Assembly: GCA_964544865.1 (NCBI GenBank)
Contig: CAZJDV010000003.1
Location: forward strand, 1-64,000
Length of the DNA: 64,000 nt
Direction: 5' to 3'
From: CAZJDV01 sp964544865
GTDB lineage: Bacteria; Chloroflexota; Dehalococcoidia; Lucifugimonadales; CAJWER01
The notes beneath the pieces were generated by a model. It was not told where the DNA came from. It saw only the letters and a list, made by a program, of their open reading frames with translations, and did not search any database. Positions 7,174-16,603 of this stretch are shown here, piece by piece; position 1 is the stretch's first letter, and each line of letters starts with the position of its first letter. The position numbers were made by a program, and so were the translations under genes.

Positions 7174-9630
7174 GTGGCGAGAGACCTGCCCGATAGGGCG
7201 CGAGTGGTGATAATCGGCGGCGGCATCGTGGGATACAGCGTCGCCTACCATCTGACGCAGCTTGGCTGGAGCGAGGTCGTGCTGCTGGAGCAGCATACGC
7301 TGGCCGCCGGCACCACCGGGCACGGCGCCGGCCTGGTCACTCAGCTGCGCCACACGCGCCCCCTCACCGACCTGTCACGCTACGGAGTCGAGTTGTATGC
7401 GCGTCTCGAGGCCGAGACCGGGCAGGCCACCGGCTTCAAGCAGACGGGCAGCATCTCCGTGGCGCGCACACAAGGCCGCCTTGACGAGCTCAAGCGGTCA
7501 ATATCGATGGCCCGAGGATTCGGCGTCGAGATAGAGGAAGTGAGCCCACGGGAGGCCCAGAGGCTATGGCCGTTGATGAGTATCGACGACGTGGTGGGCG
7601 CCATTCATGTTCCGAAGGACGGTCAGACCACCCCCGACAGCACCACGATGGCCATGGGGATAGCGGCGGCGCGGCGCGGCGCGGCCATTTTCGACAACGT
7701 AAAGGTAACGAAGGTCCTGCACCGCGATGGCGCCGTCTCCGGCGTGTCGACCTCTCGCGGCGACATCGAATGCGAGATGGTCGTCAACTGCGCCGGTATG
7801 TGGGCCAGAGAGATCGGCCTGACCTGCGGGGTGAACGTACCGTTGCACGCCGCCGAGCATGCCTACCTGGTCACTGTCCCAATGGAGGGCGTCACCCCCG
7901 ACATGCCCTCGCTGCGGGACCCCGACGGCTACATCTACTTCAGAAGAGACATCGAGGACGCCGGCGGACTTCTCATGGGAGGCTTCGAGCCGGTCGCCAA
8001 GCCGTGGGGCATGGACGGGATACCGGAGGACTTCGCCTTCGGGCGGATAAGGGTGGACCTTGACCACTTCGGGATATTCGTGGAAAAGGCCCTGGACCGG
8101 GTGCCGGCCATGGTGGACGTGGAGGTGCTCCGGTGGGTCGTGGGACCAGAGAGCTTCACGCCCGACGGCCGCTACGCGATGGGCGAGGCGCCCGAGCTGC
8201 GAAACTTCTTCGTGGCCGCGGGCTTCAACTCCAGCGGGATCGGCGCGGCGGCGGGCGCGGGCAGGGCCATAGCCGAGTGGATGAGCGAGGGCCACCAGAC
8301 GATAGACCTCTCGGAGGTGGACATCAGACGCTTCCACAGCTTCCAGAACAACGCGGAGTACCTGCACGACCGTGTGGTCGAGGGTCTGGGGTTGATGTAC
8401 GCCATGCACTGGCCGAACCGGCAGCCCGAGACGGCCCGGCTGTCACGCCGCTCGCCGCTCCACGACCGCCTGGTGGAGCTTTCCGCCTGCTTCGGCGAGC
8501 TGCGCGGCTGGGAGCGCGCGAACTGGTTCGCGCCGGAGGGCGTCGAGCCCAAGTACGGCTACTCCTACGGGCGCCAGAACTGGTTCGAGTACTCGGCTCA
8601 GGAGCATCGCGCAGTTAGGGAGGACGTGGGACTGTTCGACCAGAGCTCCTTCGCCAAGTTCTTGCTGCAGGGCCGGGACGCCGAGGCCGTGTTGCAGCGC
8701 ATCTGCGCCAACGATGTCGGCGTGCCCCTCGGCCGAGCGGTCTACACATCGATGCTAAACGACCGCGGCGGAATCGAGGCCGACCTCACCGTGACCCGCA
8801 TCGCGGCGGACCGTTACATGATCGTGACCGGATGCGCCATGGCGACCCGCGACTTCGCGTGGATCGAGCGGCACATACCGGAGAGCGCCCACGCGTTCCT
8901 GACCGACATCTCGCCGGCCTACGCGGTCCTCGGCGTGATGGGACCGCGCTCCAGGGAGCTGCTCTCCAGTCTCACCGGCGACGACCTGTCGAACGACTCC
9001 TTCCCTTTCATGAGTTCTCGCGAGATCGGCATCGGCTATGCCAGGGTCCGCGCCACCCGGATAACCTACGTCGGGGAGCTGGGCTGGGAGCTGTACATAC
9101 CCACGGAGTTCGCCGTCGGGGTCTACGACCGGATCGTGGCGGTGGGACGAGAGCTTGGCCTGCGTCACGCCGGCTACCACGCCATGGAGTCGTTGAGGGT
9201 GGAGAAGGGCTACCGCGCGTGGGGGCACGACATCGTCGATCTGGATACGCCGCTGGAGGCGGGATTGCGATTCGCCGTCGCGTTCGACAAGGAGACAGGC
9301 TTCATCGGCAAGGACGCCCTGTGGCGGCAGCTCAACGAAGGACTGACGAAACGCTTGGCGATATTCACCCTAGAAGATCCGGCGCCACTGCTGCTCGGCG
9401 ACGAGCCGATCTACCGGGACGGGGTCCTCGCCGGCCGCACCACCTGCGGCAACTACGGCCATACCCTGGGCCGCTCTGTCGGCATGGGCTACGTGGAGAA
9501 CGAGGACGGCGTCACACCGGCCTACATAAGGGCTGGAAGCTACGAGATCGAGGTCGCGACCGAGCGCTTCCCGGCGAGGGGCCGCCTCACGCCGCCCTAT
9601 GACCCCAAAGGCGAGCGGGTCCGGATGTAG
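7174..9630 (+). CDS. Dimethylglycine/sarcosine dehydrogenase family protein (FAD + GcvT domains)
   Basis: About 818 aa, normal for the family. The N-terminal DAO-type FAD domain begins VVIIGGGIVGYSVAYHL. GHGAGLVTQLRHT matches the region where family members carry the covalently flavinylated His. GFNSSGIGAAAGAGRAIAEW closes the FAD site. An FAO_M linker follows, then a folate-binding aminomethyltransferase (GcvT) domain (GLFDQSSFAKFLLQG to GWELYIPTE) and a C-terminal barrel. Such enzymes demethylate N-methylglycines and pass formaldehyde units to tetrahydrofolate. AGGAG at 7161-7165 fits GTG 7174 with 8-nt spacing better than GTG 7165. No other glycine-betaine catabolic genes are adjacent, so the exact substrate is open. 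Confidence 0.9.
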   Translation: MARDLPDRARVVIIGGGIVGYSVAYHLTQLGWSEVVLLEQHTLAAGTTGHGAGLVTQLRHTRPLTDLSRYGVELYARLEAETGQATGFKQTGSISVARTQGRLDELKRSISMARGFGVEIEEVSPREAQRLWPLMSIDDVVGAIHVPKDGQTTPDSTTMAMGIAAARRGAAIFDNVKVTKVLHRDGAVSGVSTSRGDIECEMVVNCAGMWAREIGLTCGVNVPLHAAEHAYLVTVPMEGVTPDMPSLRDPDGYIYFRRDIEDAGGLLMGGFEPVAKPWGMDGIPEDFAFGRIRVDLDHFGIFVEKALDRVPAMVDVEVLRWVVGPESFTPDGRYAMGEAPELRNFFVAAGFNSSGIGAAAGAGRAIAEWMSEGHQTIDLSEVDIRRFHSFQNNAEYLHDRVVEGLGLMYAMHWPNRQPETARLSRRSPLHDRLVELSACFGELRGWERANWFAPEGVEPKYGYSYGRQNWFEYSAQEHRAVREDVGLFDQSSFAKFLLQGRDAEAVLQRICANDVGVPLGRAVYTSMLNDRGGIEADLTVTRIAADRYMIVTGCAMATRDFAWIERHIPESAHAFLTDISPAYAVLGVMGPRSRELLSSLTGDDLSNDSFPFMSSREIGIGYARVRATRITYVGELGWELYIPTEFAVGVYDRIVAVGRELGLRHAGYHAMESLRVEKGYRAWGHDIVDLDTPLEAGLRFAVAFDKETGFIGKDALWRQLNEGLTKRLAIFTLEDPAPLLLGDEPIYRDGVLAGRTTCGNYGHTLGRSVGMGYVENEDGVTPAYIRAGSYEIEVATERFPARGRLTPPYDPKGERVRM

Positions 9631-9968
9631 CATCCCCTGGGCCTCGTCGATATTGTCGAGTAGCTCAGCTCCTTTTCTTCTCACGTACCCGATAAAGGGC
9701 GGCGCTCTCGTTCGCGATCTCTATCCACCGGTCACGTCGAGCCGGGATGCGGCTTCTCGCGAAACACCGCACCAAGGGAACCTTTGTGCCTCTGCACACG
9801 TCACTATCAATAGGTCCGCTTCCAGAACGAACATGAACGTGGGCCGCGTTATCGCGGAGGTCAGCCGTGCAAATGGGGATGATGACATCGGTAGGAAGGA
9901 CGAGGATGATGCGGTCCGTTTTGCCGATACAGAATCCATCATCTTGCAGATGCGAGACGGACGGCGGC
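9631..9968. other. Intergenic stretch, no supported gene
   Basis: After the dehydrogenase stop there are open frames on both strands but none with a recognisable family, a convincing ribosome binding site or typical codon pattern. It adjoins further gene fragments (9969-10640), so it may be eroded coding sequence. Confidence 0.5.
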
Positions 9969-10202
9969 GTGACGTCGGTAAGCGAGAGGGACCTGGCGTC
10001 GGGGGTGACGGCGGTGGTGTTCACCTCCCGGCAGCCGCTCGTCATCCCCGCCGAGGGCATCGACGCGACCATGGAGATCAACAACGGCTACGACAAGGCG
10101 ACAGGCAGGATGGTGCTGCAAGAGGCTCGGGGCACCGGCACCCTTAACGGTCAGCCATTCACCATGGAGATACTCCAGGAGCTGGTCCCGTCCGGCCGAT
10201 AG
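9969..10202 (+). CDS. Unidentified C-terminal fragment or small protein
   Basis: The readable protein (VTSVSERDLASGVTAVVF ... PAEGIDATMEINNGYDKATG ... FTMEILQELVPSGR, stop TAG) has regular codon use and alternating hydrophobic strands that suggest a beta-rich domain. The GTG at 9969 lacks a clear ribosome binding site and the frame continues upstream without homologous sequence. It may be the 3' end of a decayed gene. No family recognised. Confidence 0.3.
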   Translation: MTSVSERDLASGVTAVVFTSRQPLVIPAEGIDATMEINNGYDKATGRMVLQEARGTGTLNGQPFTMEILQELVPSGR

Positions 10203-10322
10203 CCGTGTCATCGGCCGGGACGCCGACCGGTCCCGACGGAACATTCCGCAGCCGCCGACCGCCTTAACTTACAAGCGACGTGTCCACCGTCACATAGTAG
10301 GGGGACCACGAAAGGGGATCAA

Positions 10323-10478
10323 ATGGACATAGCAGTGCAGGTTGGGGTCATAGCCGCCCTGGTGCTCGCATTGGCTTCGATTCTTGGCGGAGTGGTGCTC
10401 TATCGGGGGAGCACGCAGGTAGGTTGGCGTGCCGCGGCGATGGGCACCATCGCCGGTGGAGCCGGCGTCCTGGTTGTA
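10323..10478 (+). pseudogene. Small membrane protein, 5' part only
   Basis: ATG 10323 has AAAGGGG just upstream and is followed by a transmembrane helix (VGVIAALVLALASILGGVVL) and a second hydrophobic stretch (AAMGTIAGGAGVLVVV). At about 10478 the frame passes into sequence that is antisense to an FHA domain, so the original C-terminus is lost. Family unknown. Confidence 0.45.
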
Positions 10479-10637
10479 GTAGATCCTGGCGTGCTTGCGG
10501 GAGACGACCGGCTGCTCCACCACGATGTCGTTCGTCGAATCCCGACCCATGGTCGTAATTCTTCCGATAAGCGATATGCCGCACCCATCAAAAGGACTGC
10601 CACGAATCCGCAGCTTCGACCTCGAAGACGTAACCAT
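10467..10637 (-). pseudogene. FHA domain fragment
   Basis: Minus-strand protein MVTSSRSKLRIRGSPFDG ... LIGRITTMGRDSTNDIVVEQ then PVVSRKHARIYYN has the hallmark FHA phosphothreonine-binding residues: G-R in the first loop, S-R-x-H-A, and an N-D-I strand. The second half (GSTNGTFVNG-type loop) is missing, because the sequence ends against the small membrane-protein fragment at about 10470. Not expected to fold. Confidence 0.7.
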
Positions 10638-10871
10638 AGTTGCCGCCAGCCAATCCCCGAAAACGACCCATGGAAAGTGGCGCCCCGCGCGTAGAACCGA
10701 GCGATGCCGCGCCCTAGATATACGGAGTTTAACCACGGGGCCGCGCTGCTGTCAATTGCCCGAATCGAGTCATGGTTTGCCGACGCTCCGCGACGGAGGC
10801 CGCGCGTGCAGGTCTGATCGCGGATCGCCGGCGTCTACGTCTACAGGGGCGTCGGCCTGCTCGACGAAACC

Positions 10872-11645
10872 TCATTCGCGCAGGGTAGCTATCCACCGCT
10901 TTCGCGTCGGGTCGCCGCCGGCGTTCTCGATCCACTGCCAGTGCCTTGCCACGTGCGGGAATTTATCGGTGAGCTGAGCGGCCGCTACCACCATCTCCCG
11001 GACCGCCTCGTCCTGCGAGGCGTTCTTCGGGCTGGCGAAATAGCCCAGCGTGCACATCTTTCGGTTCTTGCCGCCGCCGTAGCTGGCGTGCCAGGTGTGG
11101 TTGTCGAAGAGTACGACATCGCCCGGCTCCGACTCGGCGGCGAACGCAGGCACATCCTCCACACTCAACCCGGCCGCATCCACAATGCCCTCTACGGACT
11201 CCTTCAACGCCACTTTCCTGAGATCGGACAGCAGAGGCTCTTTGTGCGAGCCCGGAATGAGTCTCAGCGCTCCGGAGTTGCGGTCCTGCGTCTGCAGGTA
11301 GAAGCCGAACTTGATGCCGCGCCAGTCGGGATGCCACTCGGTCCTGTCGCCGTCGAACGAGTTCGCATTTGAGAACGACCCGACGGCATCCTCGCCCAGG
11401 GTCTGTTTGGCGGCGCCGAAGAAGCGCTCGTCCTCCAGAAGGGAAGCGAGGAAGGGCGTCCCGGGCCCAAGGTTGGACCAGTTGAGCTGCCCGCGTATCC
11501 CGGACCGCTCCATACTTTCCTTAGCGGCAGCGTAGCCGACCTCGTAGTCCGCGGTCGCCCTCTCTATCTCCTTTGGGGCCAGCAAACCCTTCAACACGAG
11601 GAAGCCGAACACCTCGAACTGTGCTAGCTGATTAACGGTGAGCAT
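10872..11645 (-). CDS. Phytanoyl-CoA dioxygenase (PhyH) family protein
   Basis: 257 aa Fe(II)/2-oxoglutarate oxygenase. Iron ligands are visible as H105-x-D107 (TEWHPDWRG) and a distal His near 186 (DNHTWHASYGG). SGALRLIPGSHK is the conserved jelly-roll strand, and an Arg about nine residues after the distal His may bind 2-oxoglutarate. Two ATGs occur at 11657 and 11645; GGAGG lies between them, five bases before 11645, so the shorter form was chosen. Family members hydroxylate diverse small molecules; the substrate cannot be inferred here. Confidence 0.88.
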   Translation of the reverse strand: MLTVNQLAQFEVFGFLVLKGLLAPKEIERATADYEVGYAAAKESMERSGIRGQLNWSNLGPGTPFLASLLEDERFFGAAKQTLGEDAVGSFSNANSFDGDRTEWHPDWRGIKFGFYLQTQDRNSGALRLIPGSHKEPLLSDLRKVALKESVEGIVDAAGLSVEDVPAFAAESEPGDVVLFDNHTWHASYGGGKNRKMCTLGYFASPKNASQDEAVREMVVAAAQLTDKFPHVARHWQWIENAGGDPTRKRWIATLRE

Positions 11646-11971
11646 CTTGACCTCCATGTTGGAAACTAACTTGACAGGTGAAGTCGCGAATCGGCTCGGA
11701 GCAACGTCATCATAAGCGCCGGCAAGGAAGCTGAGCCGGCATTTCCCATTGCAAACCCTTTTCACATTCTTGACAGGGCTACGAAGATGGCGTGGACGAT
11801 AGCACAGGTCTGCTATGCCGTCTATGGTGATTTTAACCCAGATCTGGCTGGTCTTGCGGTGATCCGACCCCAAGGGCCCCCGACAGCGTGTCTGGCATGC
11901 CTGCACCGGCATCGCACGCATCGACGCGCCCGCCTGCTCCCGAGGTCACGCCCGATCGTCTGGACGGCCTA
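11646..11971. other. Intergenic region upstream of PhyH gene
   Basis: Holds the PhyH leader on the minus strand and, on the plus strand, a TTGACA near 11772 without a convincing -10 partner. Open frames here have no recognisable homology. The right end runs into a sulfatase remnant. Confidence 0.4.
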
Positions 11972-12148
11972 TGGAAGATGCCACGGAGGACGATCATCTC
12001 ACGGGACGGCCGGAAGCTTGACCTGGCAGTCGATGATCGAGCCGGGATCTACGACTTGAGCGCCGATCCATATGAGATGACGAACGTTCTCGACTCTCCT
12101 CAAAACCGGGACCGCGCTCTGGAGATAGCCGAGCGTCTCAGGGCCTAG
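11972..12148 (+). pseudogene. Sulfatase C-terminal remnant
   Basis: The frame reads WKMPRRTIISRDGRKLDL, then AGIYDLSADPYEMTNVLD and a final amphipathic helix. The YDL-x-x-DPYEM-x-N signature is typical of the last beta-hairpin of type I sulfatases. Everything upstream, including the formylglycine-bearing catalytic core, is missing. Confidence 0.65.
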
Positions 12149-12232
12149 CAGGGGGCGCACAACGACCCGGCCCCCATGTCGAAAGCCTGAGCGGCACACT
12201 TTGGGCGGCATACCCTCGCATTACCACCAAAG

Positions 12233-12256
12233 AGGGTGCGCTCATCTGCGCACCCT
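12233..12256 (-). terminator. Hairpin downstream of the class IV aminotransferase
   Basis: GGGTGCGC and GCGCACCC form a perfect stem (nine pairs including the flanking A-T) around a 6-nt loop. It lies 17 nt past the stop of the minus-strand aminotransferase and is followed in that direction by CTCTTTGG. A plausible intrinsic terminator, though the U-tract is short. Confidence 0.55.
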
Positions 12257-12272
12257 GCTGCTCGCCGGTCCT

Positions 12273-13187
12273 CTAACCCCTGGCGGCGAAGGTCACGGCC
12301 TGGTCGACCAGGTCCACCCCGATCGCCTCGCTCCAGGCCGCGATGAGCTGCTGCGTGATCGGTCCAGGCTTGCCGTCGCCTATCTCCCTGCGGTCAACCT
12401 GCGTCACGGGCAGCATCGAGAAGGGCGTGCTGGTGAAGAACGCCTCGTCCGCCGTGTAGATGTCGTAGGGTTGCAGATCCTCCTCGTGGGCGGGAATCTG
12501 AAGCTGATCGGCAAGGTCAAGGACCATCTGCCTCGAGACGCCGGCGAGTAGGGCCCGGTCCCCCGGAGTCCGAATGACCCCGTCGGTCACCATGAACACG
12601 TTGTAGCCCGAGCCCTCGGTCAGATTGCCGTTCTTGTCGCTCAGTATCGGCCACGCGCCCGGGTCGATGTCGTTTGCCTTCAGCTCGGCGAGGCTCATGT
12701 TGATGCGGCTAAGGTGCTTGACCTTGGGGTCGATGGTGTCCGGCTCGAAGCTACGGGTCCTGGTGATGGAACCATGGATGCCGTCGGCGTAGTAGCCGGC
12801 GAACGTCCCGAAGCCCATGGGGCTGAACTTCACGTAGACGTTAGGCGGCCCGACGTTCCACGCCCTCGGCCCGTTGGCTGGGCCGCGGGTGACAAGCTGC
12901 GTGATGCTGAAGTCGCCGGCCTCGCCCAAATGGTGCTCGTTACGGCGAATCCCCTCTTCGGTGACCTCCAGCATCTCATCGGGCGAGATACCCGGATCGA
13001 TGCGTACGTACTTGAGGGACTTGTAGAGCCTGGGTATGTGGTCCTTCATGCGAAAGCTCTTGCCGTTGAACGTGCGCTCGACGTCCAGGACCTGGTCGCC
13101 CAGCATGACGCCGCGGTCGGCCGGGTCGGGCCGGACCTCGCTCTGCGGGAGCCAATCACCGTTGTGATACCACAGGTACTCGCCCAT
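12273..13187 (-). CDS. Class IV aminotransferase, branched-chain type
   Basis: 304 aa fold-type IV PLP enzyme. Recognisable parts: YHNGDWLPQSEVRPDPADRG, the Arg-rich active-site strand, the candidate PLP Lys in DPKVKHLSRINMSLA, and the cofactor-phosphate loop LTEGSGYNVFMV. The group includes branched-chain aminotransferase (IlvE), D-amino-acid transaminase and aminodeoxychorismate lyase. Length and the N-terminal WxNGxWLPxSE motif favour an IlvE-like enzyme, but no ilv operon is present, so no symbol is given. A strong GGAGGAGG precedes the ATG at 13187. Confidence 0.85.
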   Translation of the reverse strand: MGEYLWYHNGDWLPQSEVRPDPADRGVMLGDQVLDVERTFNGKSFRMKDHIPRLYKSLKYVRIDPGISPDEMLEVTEEGIRRNEHHLGEAGDFSITQLVTRGPANGPRAWNVGPPNVYVKFSPMGFGTFAGYYADGIHGSITRTRSFEPDTIDPKVKHLSRINMSLAELKANDIDPGAWPILSDKNGNLTEGSGYNVFMVTDGVIRTPGDRALLAGVSRQMVLDLADQLQIPAHEEDLQPYDIYTADEAFFTSTPFSMLPVTQVDRREIGDGKPGPITQQLIAAWSEAIGVDLVDQAVTFAARG

Positions 13188-13429
13188 GCGTTCCTCCTCC
13201 GCGGCATAGCTCCGTCCGCGTTTCGGCTTGCTGGTCAGGGGCCACCTGCCCTTCCGGGTCCGTTATACCGCGACGCCTCCATTCTTAACACGTGCGGGTC
13301 CCGCGGCGCGAGAGGGGTCCATGTACGAGACCGTTGCGGTCGAAGCATACTTCCATCAGCGCCGCGCCAACGGCGCTCCGCCGGGCATGGACGCTAGGGC
13401 GATCGAGCCGTGGAACACGCGAGGGCGAA

Positions 13430-14600
13430 ATGGCCGAGCGAATCAAGGCCGGTGTCATTGGACTGGGTATCATGGGAAGGCAGCACGCCGAGGCGCTGCA
13501 CGACCTCCCGGAAGTGGACCTGTGGTGGCCGTGGCCGACCTACGGGGGCAGGTGGCCGAAGAGATCGGCGCCCGGCTGGGCTCGATGCCGTTCAGCGACT
13601 ACGAAGAGATGCTGAAGTCCCACTCATTCGACCTCCTTGTGACGGCGACCCCGGACCCTCTGCATCGCGCCCCGGCCATCGCCGCGATTCAAGCAGGGGT
13701 CCCCAATCTCGTGGTGGAAAAGCCCTTCGCGACCAACATGGCCGACGCGGACGCCATGTACGAAGCGGCCGAGCGGAAGGGCGCGAGCCTGTTCGTCATG
13801 TTCGCCAATCGCTCCCGGCCTCTCGACATCGCCACCCGCTACGTGGCCCGGCAGGGGCTGGTCGGCCGGATGGTCTACGGCGAGGTGCGCCTGGACGACA
13901 ACATCGCGGTGCCCACGATGATGTGGGGCACGCGCACCAAGGAATGGGCCGGGAGCTCGACCGTCGCTCACTTCCTCCTCAGCCACGTGATCGACCTGCT
14001 TCGATGGTCCTTCCATCCCGCCGAGGTCAAGGAGGTGCATGCCATCAGCAGCCGGGAGGTGCTCGGTTACACACCGGACGTGTTCGATGCGTTCCTCACC
14101 TTCGACTCCGGTCTGAAGTTGTGGGTCAAGTCGGAGTGGATCAAGCACATCGAATCCCTTGTCGAGTTCTATATCTGCTTGTCGGACAGCGAAGGCACGA
14201 TCGTGTACAACAAGATTCCGGGCTTCGGGGTCGAGGCGGGCTGGCGCGCAAACCTGTCCGCCAGGGTCGGCGCGGAGGAGCTGATGGCCCACCAAAGATC
14301 GCTGATCGAGAGGGGCATCGACGTCTCGGCCCTGGTAAAGCAACGGCCCCTCCTCATGGGGGCGTCGTGTTCGGCGAGGGGGACATGAGGCCGGCCCTGG
14401 AAAGCCACGTGCTGGACTCCCAAGGCGGCACGCCCTTCGTGCATCAGTTCGTCCAGGCCGTCCTGGAGGACAGCGCCGAGCCTTCGGCGTGGAAGGGCAA
14501 CGGGCCGCTGCCCAACCAGCTCGATGGGCTCAGGCAGGCCCAGATCGTGACAGCCATCATCGAGTCGTCCGAGGCCGGCAAGACCATCAGCCTCGAATGA
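13430..14600 (+). pseudogene. Gfo/Idh/MocA oxidoreductase, two frameshifts
   Basis: ATG 13430 begins IKAGVIGLGIMGRQHAEAL, a canonical NAD(P)-binding start. At about 13518 a 2-nt insertion (CTGTGGTGG) shifts the frame; the expected VAVADLRGQVAEEIGARLG resumes in another frame. The middle is intact, with VVEKPFATNMADAD (the family EKP Lys), then VAHFLLSHVIDLLRW. A second shift, one G short in the run at 14358-14362, ends that frame at 14388, while the true C-terminus (VVFGEGDMRPALES to TISLE) continues to 14600. Both lesions are small and could be assembly errors or early decay. Confidence 0.85.
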
Positions 14601-14612
14601 GGGGCGGGACCC

Positions 14613-16601
14613 TCAGGGGATGATGTCGTCGACCATTACCTTGCGAAGGTCGACGATCTGGTCGCGGAGGAGGGCGGCTTTCTCGAACTCGAGGTTCCGC
14701 GACGCCGTTTTCATCTGCGCCTCCAGGTCCTTGATCAGCCGCAGTAGGTCGTCCTTGGGGATCTCGCCAGACACGACGTAGGGTGTCTTGGTCTCGGCGA
14801 TCTCCTTTACGCGCTCGGTGATGTCATGGACCGCCTTTCGGATGCCCACGGGGGTGATGCCGTGCTCGGCGTTGTACTCATGCTGGAGTCGCCGGCGGCG
14901 CTCCGTCTCGTCGAGGGCCCGTCGCATGGAGTCGGTGATCTTGTCCGCGTACATGATGACGTGTCCGTCCACATGCCTGGCCGCACGGCCTATCGTCTGG
15001 ATCAGGGACGTGGACGAGCGCAGGTATCCCTCTTTGTCGGCGTCCAGAATGGTGACCAGGCTCACCTCGGGGAGGTCGAGCCCTTCCCGCAGGAGGTTGA
15101 TGCCAACGACCACGTCGTAGACCCCCAGCCGCAGGTCGCGCAGGACCTCGCTGCGCTCGAGGGTGTCGATCTCCGAGTGGAGGTGGTGGGTCCGGACCCC
15201 CGCCTCCCTGAGGTAGTCCGCCAACTCCTCGGCCATGCGTTTGGTGAGGGTCGTGACCAGGCAGCGCTCCCCTTTGTCGATGCGGACCTTGATCTGGTAC
15301 AGCAGGTCGTCGATCTGCCCGGTTGTGGGCTTGACCTCGACTATCGGATCGGAGAGGCCGGTGGGCCGGATCACCTGCTCGACGATCTGCTGGCTATGCT
15401 CGTACTCGTACGGGCCCGGCGTGGCGGTGACGTAGACGACCTGCCTGGCCCGCTCCTCGAACTCGCCGAAGTTTAGGGGGCGGTTGTCCAGCGCCGAGGG
15501 CAGCCGGAACCCGTACTCCACCAGGACCTCCTTGCGGGACCTGTCACCTCCGTGCATGGCGCGAACCTGGGGCAGGGTCATGTGGGCCTCGTCGACAAAC
15601 AGCAGATAGTCCTCCGGGAAGTAGTCGAGCAGAGTGTACGGCGTGCTTCCGGCCGCGCGGCGGGCCATGTGCCTGGAGTAGTTTTCGACGCCGGAGCAGT
15701 AGCCTGTCTCCTGCAGCATCTCGATGTCGTAGCGGGTGCGGGACTCGAGGCGCTGTGCTTCGAGCAACCTGCCCTCGGCTTTCATCGCCTGCAGGCACTC
15801 CTCCAGCTCCGCCTCGATGTCGACGATCGCCAGTTTCATCTTGTCTTCGGACGTGACGAAGTGTTTGGCCGGGAAGATCTCGATATCGTCCCGCTCGCCC
15901 AGTATCTCGCCGGTCAACGGGTCGAGCTGCACGATGCGCTCGACTTCGTCGCCCCAGAACTCGATGCGGACCGCGATCTCTTCCTCGTAGGCGGGCAGCA
16001 GCTCCAGCGTGTCGCCTCGAACACGAAAGCGGCCACGCGCCAGGTCCATGTCGTTTCGCTCGTACTGCATGTCCACGAGCTGCCGGACCAGCAGGTTGCG
16101 ACTCCTGCGCTCCCCCTTGCGCACGTAGGCGACGAAGCTCTGGTATTCCTCCGGCGAACCGAGGCCGAAGATGCAGGATACCGACGCCACTATCAGCACG
16201 TCGCGCCGCGTCAGCAACGCCCTCGTGGCGGAGTGCCGGAGCTTGTCGAGCTGCTCGTTTACGTCGGAGTCCTTCTCTATGTAGGTGTCGGTACGGGGGA
16301 CATACGCCTCCGGCTGGTAATAGTCGTAGTAGCTGACGAAGTACTCGATGGCGTTCTCCGGCAGGAATTCCTTGAACTCGGTGGCGAGCTGGGCCGCCAG
16401 GGTCTTGTTGTGGGCCAGGACGAGGGTGGGCCGCTGCAATCTCTCCGCGACGCACGCCATGGTGAACGTCTTGCCGCTGCCGGTGACGCCCTGAAGCGTC
16501 TGGTGCCGAAGGCCCTTCTCGACGCCGTCCACGAGTTTGTCGATGGCCTGGGGCTGGTCGCCGGTGGGCGCGAAATCCGAGACGATTTTGAAGTCGGGCA
16601 T
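14613..16601 (-). CDS. uvrB: Excinuclease ABC subunit B
   Basis: DNA-damage recognition and verification helicase of nucleotide excision repair; partners UvrA and UvrC are not in the window. 662 aa, normal length. Walker A GVTGSGKT at residues 38-45; the damage-clamping beta-hairpin begins at YYDYYQPEAYVP (about 91-102); DEAH box in LFVDEAHMTLPQ; helicase motifs VGINLLREGLDLPE and QTIGRAARHVDG; C-terminal UVR coiled coil (NLEFEKAALLRDQI). Start at 16601 (MPDFKIVSDF) fits the family; upstream codons in frame belong to another gene. It follows the protease gene by 2 nt, so the two are probably cotranscribed. Confidence 0.98.
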   Translation of the reverse strand: MPDFKIVSDFAPTGDQPQAIDKLVDGVEKGLRHQTLQGVTGSGKTFTMACVAERLQRPTLVLAHNKTLAAQLATEFKEFLPENAIEYFVSYYDYYQPEAYVPRTDTYIEKDSDVNEQLDKLRHSATRALLTRRDVLIVASVSCIFGLGSPEEYQSFVAYVRKGERRSRNLLVRQLVDMQYERNDMDLARGRFRVRGDTLELLPAYEEEIAVRIEFWGDEVERIVQLDPLTGEILGERDDIEIFPAKHFVTSEDKMKLAIVDIEAELEECLQAMKAEGRLLEAQRLESRTRYDIEMLQETGYCSGVENYSRHMARRAAGSTPYTLLDYFPEDYLLFVDEAHMTLPQVRAMHGGDRSRKEVLVEYGFRLPSALDNRPLNFGEFEERARQVVYVTATPGPYEYEHSQQIVEQVIRPTGLSDPIVEVKPTTGQIDDLLYQIKVRIDKGERCLVTTLTKRMAEELADYLREAGVRTHHLHSEIDTLERSEVLRDLRLGVYDVVVGINLLREGLDLPEVSLVTILDADKEGYLRSSTSLIQTIGRAARHVDGHVIMYADKITDSMRRALDETERRRRLQHEYNAEHGITPVGIRKAVHDITERVKEIAETKTPYVVSGEIPKDDLLRLIKDLEAQMKTASRNLEFEKAALLRDQIVDLRKVMVDDIIP

Positions 16602-16603
16602 GG

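Noticed and set aside
9665..10084. Minus-strand frame of 139 codons
   Set aside because: Ends in plausible-looking sequence (WIEIANESAALYRVREKKRS) but has no recognised homology, no ribosome binding site and overlaps another weak frame; not enough to call a gene.
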